Below, one piece after another: positions 7,418 to 15,469 of a stretch of 41,221 nucleotides of DNA. Numbering within the stretch: position 1 is the stretch's first letter; each line of letters starts with the position of its first letter. The stretch is from an uncultured Eubacteriales bacterium. GTDB lineage: Bacteria; Bacillota; Clostridia; Lachnospirales; CAG-274. The notes below the pieces were generated by a model. It was not told where the DNA came from and did not search any database. It saw only the letters and a list, made by a program, of their open reading frames with translations. The position numbers were made by a program, and so were the translations under genes. The stretch covers positions 1 through 41,221 of the forward strand of contig CATJCJ010000350.1 of assembly GCA_949738935.1 (NCBI GenBank). The letters run 5' to 3'.

Positions 7418-10400
7418 AGGTCTAATATACAATATTATCTCAAAAAGAAAAGCTGTTATCGCTGTTGTCATAATCCTTTTCGCTCTTGGCGGAATTTGTT
7501 TTTCAATAACCCCAAAACAACAATATCCAATAATTGAGCTCCCAATGGTTATTATCACAACAGTTTATCCGGGAGCTTCTCCCTCTGATATGGAAGAGCT
7601 CATAACCTCGAAAATAGAGGACGAGTGTCTTGAGGCTGAGGGTTTTGACAGTGTCACGAGTGATTCCTATAATGGAATAAGCGTTGTCAAAGTATCTTTT
7701 GTCAAAGACTTGAGTGAGGACGAACTTCAGGACAAAATGGATAAACTAAGAATAAAAATAGATGATTTAAAAGAAAACGAACTTCCAAGCGGAATATCAA
7801 GTTTAACATACAACGACAACGCCTTTGAGACCTGCGGGCTCATTCTGTCTTTTACAGGAGAAAACAAAACAAATGAGGAACTGACTCAAAGAGCCGAATC
7901 TTTAAAAGACTCTATTTCCGGAACAAAAGGAGTCATACGAACAGAAGTTGAGGGAGAACTTGAGAGACAAGTTAAAGTTACCGTAGACCCATCAAAACTA
8001 AGTTACATACCTGTATCGCTGACGGAACTCTCTAATATAATTTCTTATCAAAACTCAACTATTCCCGTCGGAACCATAGAGTTTGAGAACAATGAATTGT
8101 ATATAAACTCCTCAGGAAAACTTGAGGACATTGAGGAAATAAAAAATATTATAATTTATATAAACAGCGATAACGGCGCTGTCATCAAGCTTAGAGATGT
8201 AGCCGATGTTACTATGACAGATGATGAGGATGGAAAAAAATACAGCTATAACGGAGAAAACGCCGTTATCCTAAGCGTATTTTTTGATGAAGACGTAAAT
8301 ATTCTTGAAACAGGAGACAAAGTTTTAGATATAGTCGAAAAATATAAGGAAACTATACCAAATGATATTCAAATAAATAATATTGTTTATCTCGCCGATG
8401 ATGTAAACAATTCCATAAGTGATTTTATCGCTAACCTAATCGAAAGTGTGTTAATAGTCCTTATAGTTATAATGCTTGGTATGAGCGTCATAAACGGAAG
8501 CATTGTCGCCTTTGTTATTCCTCTGACTATTTTCCTTACATTTATCGCCATGAGCGTTTTTGATATTGACGTTCAATTTGTATCACTCGCTTCTTTGATT
8601 ATCGCTCTTGGTATGTTGGTGGACAACGCCATTGTTGTCAGCGACGCGATACAAGTAAGAATAGATAACAATGAGGACAAACTTTCCGCCTGTATAAACG
8701 GAGCGAAAGAAGTCGCTCTTCCTGTATTTTCATCAATGCTTACAACAGTGGCGATATTCTGCGTATTTTATATGCTTCCCGGAACTATGCGCAGATTTGT
8801 TTTTAGTCTGCCCACAATCGTTATAGCGGCTCTTGTTTTTTCATACGCTGTTTCTATGATTGTAACACCAATTATGTGCTATATGCTTATGAAAAAATCA
8901 AAAGTTAAAAAAAAGAAAAAAGAGGTTTTCAGAAACTTTTTTTCAAAACTCTTGCGTATTGGATTACGGTTTCGAGCTGTTACTTTAGTTTTCTCGTTAT
9001 TATGCGTGGTGTCAAGCGCCTATTTTATATCACGTCTTGACTTGGAACTCGTTCCAAACTCAGACAAAATGCTGTTGGATGTAAATATTGAAACCGATAA
9101 TTTATATGATATACGCCGAACGGAAAAAGCCGTAAATGAAGCGGCGGAAATTATTAAAAATGAGGAAAATGTCGAGTATTTTCTCTCAGCGGTCGGAGGA
9201 CGTATCCCAAAATATGATTTTACTTCCCTACCCTCAACAGATTCCACAAATACAGGTAGTTTTGTTATAAAATTAAGTGGAACCGGAGACATGACAAAAG
9301 GAGAATACTGCAATTATCTTGAGAATAAATTAAAATCCTCTGTATCAGAAAGAGTTGTCGTAAAAGAAATCGGAATTATCCCAAAATCCAGCGAACTCAT
9401 TCAATTTAACATATGCGGAAATGATATGGACAGTATAAATGAAGCCGGAATTTTAGCGGAACAGTGGCTCAAAGAGATTGACGATTCAAAAAACGTTTAC
9501 GCCGATACAAAAGTCAAAACATACAACTACTACATTGATATTAAAAATGACGCTTTAAACTCATCAGGGCTTACAAAAGGCGAGGTTCAAAATGAGCTGA
9601 ATATAGCTATGATGGGAAGAACCGTGACAAATTTCAGAAAAAACAGTAAAGAATATCCAATCATTTTGAAGACAAACACCACAACCACAGAAGATTTAAA
9701 AAACATAGAGATAAAATCATCAAGAACAGGCGGAAAATACAAACTCAGTCAAGTCGCCAATATTGATTATGTTTCCGACTACAACAAGATATCCCGATAT
9801 AACGGTCAAAGATGTGTCACCGTAACAGCCTTGCCCAATACAGGAAAAAGCGCCGTTGAGATTCAAAATACCATAAAGAAAAAATTAGACAGCGCTGAAT
9901 TCAAGGGAATATCAATAGCTTATGAGGGCGACTCCGATATGTTTGAACAAGTAATTTCTTCTCTTTCCATAGGCGCTGTTCTTGGTATGATGGCAATTTT
10001 CCTCATTTTATATTTACAGTTTTATTCCGTAAACAGAAGCTTAATTATTTTTATGACAATACCTTTCGCTCTTATCGGTTCCTCAATAGGGCTTTTCCTG
10101 TTTGGCGAAAACCTCTCTATGTTCGCGATACTCGGAATTATAAGTCTGATAGGTGTTGTTGTAAACAACGCAATAGTTTTAGTGGATTATATGGACAACG
10201 AACTGTCAAACGGCATATCCCCAATGGAAGCTTGCGAAACGGCTGTTGATAAAAGATTTCGCCCGATTATACTCAGTACGTCAACGACAATTTTAGGGCT
10301 CATACCCCTCGCCTTTTCCGGAAATATCCTTTTCAGGGGTTTGTCAATCGCCTTTATGTGTGGTCTCTCAACCTCATTATTCTTCACTCTTATTGTAATA

Positions 10401-10448
10401 CCTGTTATTTACAGCATTCTTGTCAAAAAACCGGTAAAAAAAGATTAA
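7407..10448 (+). CDS. RND-superfamily efflux transporter (AcrB/HAE1 type)
   Basis: An inner-membrane proton-driven exporter of about 1013 residues, normal for the family. It has an N-terminal helix, two large external loops and two six-helix bundles. PGASPSDMEELITSKIE, LGMLVDNAIVVSDAI and GVVVNNAIVLVDYMD are family motifs. By alignment to AcrB, D406 matches Asp407, but N407 and N920 stand where AcrB has Asp408 and Lys940 of the proton relay; the same pairing occurs in some other branches, to my recollection. The TTG at 7407 is the favoured start (AGAGGG 8 bases before, overlapping the upstream stop by 11 bases); a GTG at 7398 is possible. No outer-membrane channel gene is near. Confidence 0.93.
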   Translation: MKNKGLIYNIISKRKAVIAVVIILFALGGICFSITPKQQYPIIELPMVIITTVYPGASPSDMEELITSKIEDECLEAEGFDSVTSDSYNGISVVKVSFVKDLSEDELQDKMDKLRIKIDDLKENELPSGISSLTYNDNAFETCGLILSFTGENKTNEELTQRAESLKDSISGTKGVIRTEVEGELERQVKVTVDPSKLSYIPVSLTELSNIISYQNSTIPVGTIEFENNELYINSSGKLEDIEEIKNIIIYINSDNGAVIKLRDVADVTMTDDEDGKKYSYNGENAVILSVFFDEDVNILETGDKVLDIVEKYKETIPNDIQINNIVYLADDVNNSISDFIANLIESVLIVLIVIMLGMSVINGSIVAFVIPLTIFLTFIAMSVFDIDVQFVSLASLIIALGMLVDNAIVVSDAIQVRIDNNEDKLSACINGAKEVALPVFSSMLTTVAIFCVFYMLPGTMRRFVFSLPTIVIAALVFSYAVSMIVTPIMCYMLMKKSKVKKKKKEVFRNFFSKLLRIGLRFRAVTLVFSLLCVVSSAYFISRLDLELVPNSDKMLLDVNIETDNLYDIRRTEKAVNEAAEIIKNEENVEYFLSAVGGRIPKYDFTSLPSTDSTNTGSFVIKLSGTGDMTKGEYCNYLENKLKSSVSERVVVKEIGIIPKSSELIQFNICGNDMDSINEAGILAEQWLKEIDDSKNVYADTKVKTYNYYIDIKNDALNSSGLTKGEVQNELNIAMMGRTVTNFRKNSKEYPIILKTNTTTTEDLKNIEIKSSRTGGKYKLSQVANIDYVSDYNKISRYNGQRCVTVTALPNTGKSAVEIQNTIKKKLDSAEFKGISIAYEGDSDMFEQVISSLSIGAVLGMMAIFLILYLQFYSVNRSLIIFMTIPFALIGSSIGLFLFGENLSMFAILGIISLIGVVVNNAIVLVDYMDNELSNGISPMEACETAVDKRFRPIILSTSTTILGLIPLAFSGNILFRGLSIAFMCGLSTSLFFTLIVIPVIYSILVKKPVKKD

Positions 10449-10524
10449 TCCCTTTTTAAAGGACTTGCGGATATTGGCAGAGCCATTTTATCTTAAAATT
10501 CTTTGAACTAATTTCGGAAAAATG

Positions 10525-10553
10525 TTGATTTGTCGCGAATAAGATGATATAAT
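10525..10553 (+). promoter_or_regulatory. Promoter of the cobalamin operon leader
   Basis: TTGATT (10525-10530), 17 bases, TATAAT (10548-10553). It lies upstream of both the small inverted-repeat element and the riboswitch, so both would be in the leader RNA. Confidence 0.65.
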
Positions 10554-10631
10554 ATTTTTTAAATAACAAGGAATTTTTTGCAATCTGATTTCTGATATAT
10601 TTTTTATTGATAATATGGATTTGTGGAAAGT

Positions 10632-10708
10632 TATAGTCAATCAACTTGAAAATGGAAAAAAGGATTTTTGACCGCCGAACTTTTTCATTTTTAAGTTGAT
10701 TGACTATA
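10632..10708. mobile_element. 77-bp MITE-like element, TATAG family
   Basis: The ends TATAGTCAATCAACTT (10632-10647) and the exact complement (10693-10708) are extended by GAAAATG/CATTTTT with one G-T pair. The RNA would form a 23-bp hairpin just before the riboswitch. There is no coding capacity. The ends resemble termini of IS630-type elements; this is inference. Confidence 0.7.
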
Positions 10709-10719
10709 AAACACATCTT

Positions 10720-10830
10720 ACACAATTTATTGAGAGAAGACGGTTAGAATCCGCCGCAACAGCCATTACTGTATTTAGACAATATAAGTTGTCTATAAGT
10801 CAGGTCGCTCATCATATTATCGGTCAACAC
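10720..10830 (+). promoter_or_regulatory. Cobalamin (B12) riboswitch
   Basis: The core follows the class pattern: GAGAAGACGGTTAGAATCC (consensus GGGAA...GGTGAAAATCC), then GCAACAGCCATTACTGTA (consensus for the CCC...CTGT segment). A hairpin TAGACAA/TTGTCTA follows, then the B12-box-like AAGTCAGGTCGC. It precedes a terminator and cbiL, so B12 binding should favour termination. The motif match was made by eye; exact edges are approximate. Confidence 0.82.
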
Positions 10831-10834
10831 TTTT

Positions 10835-10912
10835 GGGCAGGGAAAAGTGGCAGCCATTTATACATTTACAATTTGTTTTACAATGTATGTTGTTGTCGCT
10901 TTTTGCCCTTTT
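10835..10912 (+). terminator. Riboswitch expression platform: intrinsic terminator
   Basis: GGGCA-GGG-AAAAGTGGCA (10835-10852) pairs with TGTCGCTTTT-TGCCC (10894-10908), with the GGG bulged, followed by TTTT. A smaller hairpin (ATACATT/AATGTAT) sits in the loop. A second perfect stem, AGTATTCCA/TGGAATACT at 10915-10957, follows and may be part of switching. The remaining leader to 11024 holds no gene. Confidence 0.7.
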
Positions 10913-11024
10913 AAAGTATTCCATAGCTTTCCTTTTAAATCTTAACCTTGGAATACTCTTTGGCAAAAAGCTTTTTTGTTTACACGTATGTCGATGCGAG
11001 ATTCATTTATTGAGGTGAAATTTT

Positions 11025-11714
11025 ATGAAAAAAGGTAAGCTGTATGGCGTTGGCGTGGGTCCCGGAGATGAGGAGCTTATAACCCAAAAGGCTTTAAGAA
11101 TTTTGAGAGAATGTGATGTTATCGCCGTACCACTTATGAAAAACGGCGAAAGAACCGCTTTTAATATAGTTGAAAATTATATCAAGGACAAATTCATTAT
11201 AAACTGTGAAATGCCTATGAATAAAGATTTTAAACACCTTTCCGAAAACTATGGTAAAATCAGCGATATCATTGAGACCGAACTAAAAACAGGCAAAAAT
11301 GTGGCGTTTATCACTCTTGGATGTCCGACAGTTTACTCAACATATACACAAATAAACTCAATTATTCTTAACAGAGGATACGAAACGGAAATTATTCCCG
11401 GTATAACATCATTTTCGGCGGCGGCGGCAAAGCTTAACGTTCCATTATGCGAAAGAAACGAACCCCTCATTGTCCTTCCCGCGTCTTATAATGAGATTAA
11501 AAGTTTTTTACACATAAAAGGTACAAAAGTTTTGATGAAAGCCAACAAGGAAATTCAAAAAACACTGGAAACCCTAAAAAAAGAAAATCTTCTTGACACA
11601 AGCTATATGGCAGAACGATGCGGAATGAAAAACGAGCGGATATTCAAAGACCTTAATAAAGTCAGTGAAAATATGAGTTATTTTTCAACTATAATAGTTA
11701 AAGAAAAATCTTAA
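11025..11714 (+). CDS. cbiL: Cobalt-precorrin-2 C20-methyltransferase
   Basis: A 229-residue SAM-dependent methylase adding the C20 methyl during corrin ring synthesis, in the cytoplasm. KLYGVGVGPGDEELITQKAL is the family start, with the glycine-rich SAM loop, and IIPGITSFSAAAAKLNVPL is the second signature of the CbiL/CobI group. The ATG at 11025 follows GAGGTGA. It is the first structural gene behind the B12 riboswitch. Given the CbiK-like chelatase, CbiG and no sign of CobG, the cobalt-early substrate is more likely than metal-free precorrin-2. Confidence 0.93.
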   Translation: MKKGKLYGVGVGPGDEELITQKALRILRECDVIAVPLMKNGERTAFNIVENYIKDKFIINCEMPMNKDFKHLSENYGKISDIIETELKTGKNVAFITLGCPTVYSTYTQINSIILNRGYETEIIPGITSFSAAAAKLNVPLCERNEPLIVLPASYNEIKSFLHIKGTKVLMKANKEIQKTLETLKKENLLDTSYMAERCGMKNERIFKDLNKVSENMSYFSTIIVKEKS

Positions 11715-11742
11715 AACTCTCAAATATTTGGAGGCGTGAATT

Positions 11743-12501
11743 TTGGTAAATTTTGTTGGGGCGGGTCCCGGAGCCGTCGACCTTATAACATTAAGAGGAA
11801 AAAAACTAATTGAACAGGCTGATATCATAATTTACGCCGGTTCTCTTGTAAATCCTGAATTGCTTAAATATTCAAAAAAAAATTGTAAAATATATAACAG
11901 CGCTGAAATGACCCTTGAGGAAATTGAGGAAGTATTTATTGACAGTGAAAAAAACAAAAAAAATATTGTAAGACTGCATACTGGAGACCCCGCTATTTAT
12001 GGTGCCATAAAAGAACAAATGGATATTTTGGACAAGTATGGTATAGAATATGATATATGCCCCGGTGTAAGTTCTCTTTTTGGCGCTTCCGCCGCTCTTA
12101 AAGCAGAATATACAATTCCGGGAGAAAGCCAAAGCGTTATTGTGACAAGAATGGAAGGAAGAACTCCTGTTCCTGAAAAGGAATCAATCTCATCCTTTGC
12201 CTCTCATAACGCCACTATGGTTATCTTTCTTTCCGCAGGTATGACAAAAAAACTTAGTGAAAAACTTATTGAGGGAGGATACTCGCCGGATACTCCCGCG
12301 GCTATCATATACAAGGCGACTTGGAAAGATGAAAAAGTCATAATAACAACCATCTCAAATCTCACAAAAAGTACCGCTGAAAACAATATAACAAAAACAG
12401 CTCTTATTGTAATCGGTCATTTTCTGAACAGCAAAAACAAACGCTCAAAGCTTTATGACCCTTTATTCAGCCATCAATTCAGATTTTCAGAACCTGTCTA
12501 A
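11743..12501 (+). CDS. cbiF: Cobalt-precorrin-4 C11-methyltransferase
   Basis: This 252-residue SAM-dependent enzyme methylates C11 of cobalt-precorrin-4. The start VNFVGAGPGAVDLITLRG, then YAGSLVNPELL and LHTGDPAIYGAIKEQMD, are characteristic of CbiF/CobM, as is PGVSSLFGASAALKAEYTIPG. It starts with TTG at 11743, eight bases after GGAGG. The last residues and stop (FSEPV-stop) are encoded by the dispersed motif AGAACCTGTCTAA, so the natural C-terminus may have been altered by a repeat. It is followed directly by cbiG. Confidence 0.93.
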   Translation: MVNFVGAGPGAVDLITLRGKKLIEQADIIIYAGSLVNPELLKYSKKNCKIYNSAEMTLEEIEEVFIDSEKNKKNIVRLHTGDPAIYGAIKEQMDILDKYGIEYDICPGVSSLFGASAALKAEYTIPGESQSVIVTRMEGRTPVPEKESISSFASHNATMVIFLSAGMTKKLSEKLIEGGYSPDTPAAIIYKATWKDEKVIITTISNLTKSTAENNITKTALIVIGHFLNSKNKRSKLYDPLFSHQFRFSEPV

Positions 12502-12550
12502 AAATAAAAAATATTTTCTAACCTTTCAAGCCCGAAAAGGAGGTGCACTT

Positions 12551-13582
12551 TTGACAGTATATGTTATATCTTTTACGGATAACGGAGATTTGCTTAACAA
12601 AAAAATATGCCGAATATTTAAAAATTGTAATATCAAATCATTTCCCCATACATTTAAACGAGATAATCTAAAAAAATGGACAGAAAACGCTTTCGCTGAC
12701 GCTGACGCCATAATATTTATCGGCGCCGCCGGAATAGCGGTAAGAGCCATAGCCTCATATATAGACAGAAAAGACAAAGACCCAGCCGTTGTTGTTTGTG
12801 ATGAACTGGGAAAATACGCTGTCCCAATATTGTCAGGTCATATCGGCGGAGGAAACGACATAGCCTTAAAAATAGAACAAGGAACTTCCGCCAAGGCAGT
12901 TATAACAACAGCTACAGATATTAACGGAGTATGGGCGGTGGATAATTGGGCAGTTAAAAAAAATTTCAAAATAGCCAATATTGAAAACGTCAAGTATATA
13001 TCAAGCGCCCTGCTTAGAGGCGAACAGATTGGCCTTTTCAGTGACGTGGAGATTGACGAGAACCTTCCAAAAAATGTTGTACCCGGAAAACTTGGAGCCA
13101 ACAGCGGAATTGTAATCTCTCCTTATAAAAAGAAAGTTTATGGATACACATTGAATTTAATTCCAAAGTGCCTTAGCATAGGCGTTGGCAGCAAAAAAAA
13201 CGCTGATGAGAACGCTCTTATTGACCTCTTTGAGAAAATATTCCGAAAAAATAAACTTGACAAATATTCTGTCTCAAATATCGCAACAATAGATTTGAAA
13301 AAAAATGAGCCGGCTATATTAAAACTTCAAGAATATCTTAATGTTGAACTTAAATATTTTACATCTGATGAATTGAACAAAGTCTATGGTGAATTCTCAA
13401 AATCGGAATTTGTCAAAAGCACAACCGGAACTGACAATGTATGTGAAAAATGTGCCGTTTTAGCTTCTGACTTTGGAAAAAAAATAATTCCAAAAAGTAT
13501 TGGTGACGGAGTCACGCTGTCTGTCGGTCTACGCGGGGAGGTGCCAAAAAGTGAAACTCTTGATGGCGGGGATAAACTATAA
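12551..13582 (+). CDS. cbiG: Cobalt-precorrin-5A hydrolase
   Basis: CbiG opens the lactone ring of cobalt-precorrin-5A, releasing acetaldehyde, and is specific to the anaerobic route. The 343-residue product has IFIGAAGIAVRAIASYI, DELGKYAVPILSGHIGGGND and TDINGVWAVDNWA in the N-terminal part. The C-terminal CbiG domain has LSIGVGSKKNA and a cysteine-containing TGTDNVCEKCAVLAS. The TTG at 12551 follows AGGAGG with 7-base spacing; starting at 12455 would place 96 extra bases inside cbiF and is rejected. The 3' end overlaps hemA by 32 bases, suggesting coupled translation. Confidence 0.92.
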   Translation: MTVYVISFTDNGDLLNKKICRIFKNCNIKSFPHTFKRDNLKKWTENAFADADAIIFIGAAGIAVRAIASYIDRKDKDPAVVVCDELGKYAVPILSGHIGGGNDIALKIEQGTSAKAVITTATDINGVWAVDNWAVKKNFKIANIENVKYISSALLRGEQIGLFSDVEIDENLPKNVVPGKLGANSGIVISPYKKKVYGYTLNLIPKCLSIGVGSKKNADENALIDLFEKIFRKNKLDKYSVSNIATIDLKKNEPAILKLQEYLNVELKYFTSDELNKVYGEFSKSEFVKSTTGTDNVCEKCAVLASDFGKKIIPKSIGDGVTLSVGLRGEVPKSETLDGGDKL

Positions 13583-14741
13583 CTTAAACTCCCTTTCTCA
13601 AAGAGAAAAATTATCATTTACACCAGAAAAAATCATTAAAATCTGTAAAAATGTCTGTAACGAGAAAAACATATCAGGATGTATAATTATCTCAACTTGC
13701 GACAGAACAGAAATTTATATAAGTCATTATTCAAATGAACATCTTAACCCGGCTGAACTTTTAATAAAACACTCAGGTATCGACTTTGATGGAAGTTTTG
13801 ATATAAAAAGTGATATGAGTGTTGTATATCACATTATGCAGCTCGCCTGCGGACTTAAATCTCAAATTATTGGTGAGGGACAAATTGTCGGACAAATAAA
13901 TTCCGCCCTAAAACTTTGCGGGGAAAATAACTGTACCGACCCAATTCTCAACACTCTTTTCAGAACGGCTGTTTCCGCCGGAAAATACACACTTTCTCAT
14001 ACAAAGCTCTCAAATGTTCCTGTATCCAGCGCCTATGGAGCTGTTGAGCTTTTAGAAAATCTCAATAAAAAAAATCTCTCGGGAAAAACATGTGTTATAA
14101 TCGGAAACGGAAAAATGGGACAAATAGCTCAAAGTCTTTTAATAAAAAAGAACTGTAAAGTCTTTGTCACCCTGAGAGATTACAAGCACGGAAACAACGA
14201 TATAATAAAAGGCTGTAATGGAATAAAATATAAAGAGCGTTATAATTTTATTGACGGCGCTGATTTTGTCATAAGCGCGACAAAAAGTCCCCATTACACA
14301 ATAACTTATGATAAACTTTCAGCAATCAAGAAAAAACCGAGAATTATTATTGACCTCTCTCTTCCTCGCGATGTTGAGCCAAGCGTATCCGAAATTTGTT
14401 CTTGTTACAATATTGATGAACTTGGTTTTGAAACAAAAATCAATCCAAATGATTTAAAAACTGTCCAAAGCATAATAGAAAAATTTGTGAAAGATTTTAT
14501 ACAATGGAAAAACTATAAACTTTCTCTCCAAAACATAGCCTCAATAAAAAACAATATTACAAAAAGGATTGTCAGAAACGATATAATTGGACTTAATTTT
14601 AATGAAAAAATATCAAATGATATCATATCAAAAACAGTTGATAAAACTGTCAATATTCTCTTGGGAGGAATGAAAGAATGTGTTTCTCCGAACATTATGG
14701 AAAAATGTGATAAAAAAATCAAGGAACGAGGAAGATTATGA
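13551..14741 (+). CDS. hemA: Glutamyl-tRNA reductase
   Basis: First committed enzyme of the C5 route to 5-aminolevulinate: NADPH reduction of glutamyl-tRNA to glutamate-1-semialdehyde. The 396-residue protein has the nucleophilic Cys50 in IIISTCDRTEIY, the segment GLKSQIIGEGQIVGQI, and an NADPH-binding CVIIGNGKMGQIA. The start is the GTG at 13551, nine bases after GGGGAGG, which gives MKLLMAGINY. It is placed among cobalamin genes, so 5-aminolevulinate supply is coordinated with B12. The partner genes hemL and hemB are not in the window. Confidence 0.94.
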   Translation: MKLLMAGINYNLNSLSQREKLSFTPEKIIKICKNVCNEKNISGCIIISTCDRTEIYISHYSNEHLNPAELLIKHSGIDFDGSFDIKSDMSVVYHIMQLACGLKSQIIGEGQIVGQINSALKLCGENNCTDPILNTLFRTAVSAGKYTLSHTKLSNVPVSSAYGAVELLENLNKKNLSGKTCVIIGNGKMGQIAQSLLIKKNCKVFVTLRDYKHGNNDIIKGCNGIKYKERYNFIDGADFVISATKSPHYTITYDKLSAIKKKPRIIIDLSLPRDVEPSVSEICSCYNIDELGFETKINPNDLKTVQSIIEKFVKDFIQWKNYKLSLQNIASIKNNITKRIVRNDIIGLNFNEKISNDIISKTVDKTVNILLGGMKECVSPNIMEKCDKKIKERGRL

Positions 14742-15469
14742 ACAAAATATTTGTTGTTGGGCTTGGTCCCGGAGACTATGAGTATATGACAAAAAGGTCG
14801 TTGGAAGCCATAAAAAAAAGCGATGTTATTGTTGGATACAACCTATATATCGACCTCATTAAAGACCTTACAACAGGAAAAGAAATTTTTTCATCGCCAA
14901 TGCGCCGTGAGACTGAGAGATGTAAAAAAGCTCTTGAATATGCCCTATCAGGGAAAACCGTAACCGTTGTCTCAAGCGGGGATTCCGGTGTTTATGGCAT
15001 GGCGGGGCTTATACATGAAATATGCGCTGATTATCCAAACATTGATATTGAGGTTATTCCCGGAATTACGGCTTGCTGCGGCGCGGCGGCAATTCTGGGG
15101 GCGCCGATTATCCACGATTTCGCCGTCATAAGCCTGAGCGATTTACTCACTCCAATAGATAAAATTCACAAAAGAATAGCTTTAGCGTCTAAAGGTGATT
15201 TTGTTATTTGCGTCTACAATCCATCAAGCAAAAAAAGAGTGAATTATCTCAAGGAGGCATGCGGGATTATGCTCAAATACAAAGACCCCGAAACTCCCTG
15301 CGGATATGTCCGAAACATAGGCAGAGACAAAGAAGAACATAATATCGTCACACTGGCTGAGCTTTCTGATATAAAAGTTGATATGCTGACAACAATAATT
15401 ATCGGAAACAGCCAAACAAAAATTATAAACGGAAAATTAGTTACGCCAAGAGGATATAAAAATATATGA
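14738..15469 (+). CDS. cbiH: Cobalt-precorrin-3 C17-methyltransferase
   Basis: A 243-residue SAM-dependent methylase that methylates C17 with ring contraction. KIFVVGLGPGDYEYMTKRSL, then VGYNLYIDLI, SSGDSGVYGMAGLIHEI and PGITACCGAAAILGAP, are all signatures of the CbiH/CobJ group, and the C-terminal part has YNPSSKKR and GYVRNIGR. It overlaps the hemA stop by ATGA and its own end overlaps the next start, so the operon is tightly packed. Confidence 0.94.
   Translation: MNKIFVVGLGPGDYEYMTKRSLEAIKKSDVIVGYNLYIDLIKDLTTGKEIFSSPMRRETERCKKALEYALSGKTVTVVSSGDSGVYGMAGLIHEICADYPNIDIEVIPGITACCGAAAILGAPIIHDFAVISLSDLLTPIDKIHKRIALASKGDFVICVYNPSSKKRVNYLKEACGIMLKYKDPETPCGYVRNIGRDKEEHNIVTLAELSDIKVDMLTTIIIGNSQTKIINGKLVTPRGYKNI

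Noticed and set aside
10696-11018. Two small open frames upstream of cbiL
   Set aside because: They lie across the cobalamin riboswitch and its terminator; RNA structure explains the sequence better.
12455-12550. Longer N-terminus for cbiG
   Set aside because: It would lie within cbiF, whereas TTG at 12551 has AGGAGG at ideal spacing and begins the family's first strand.
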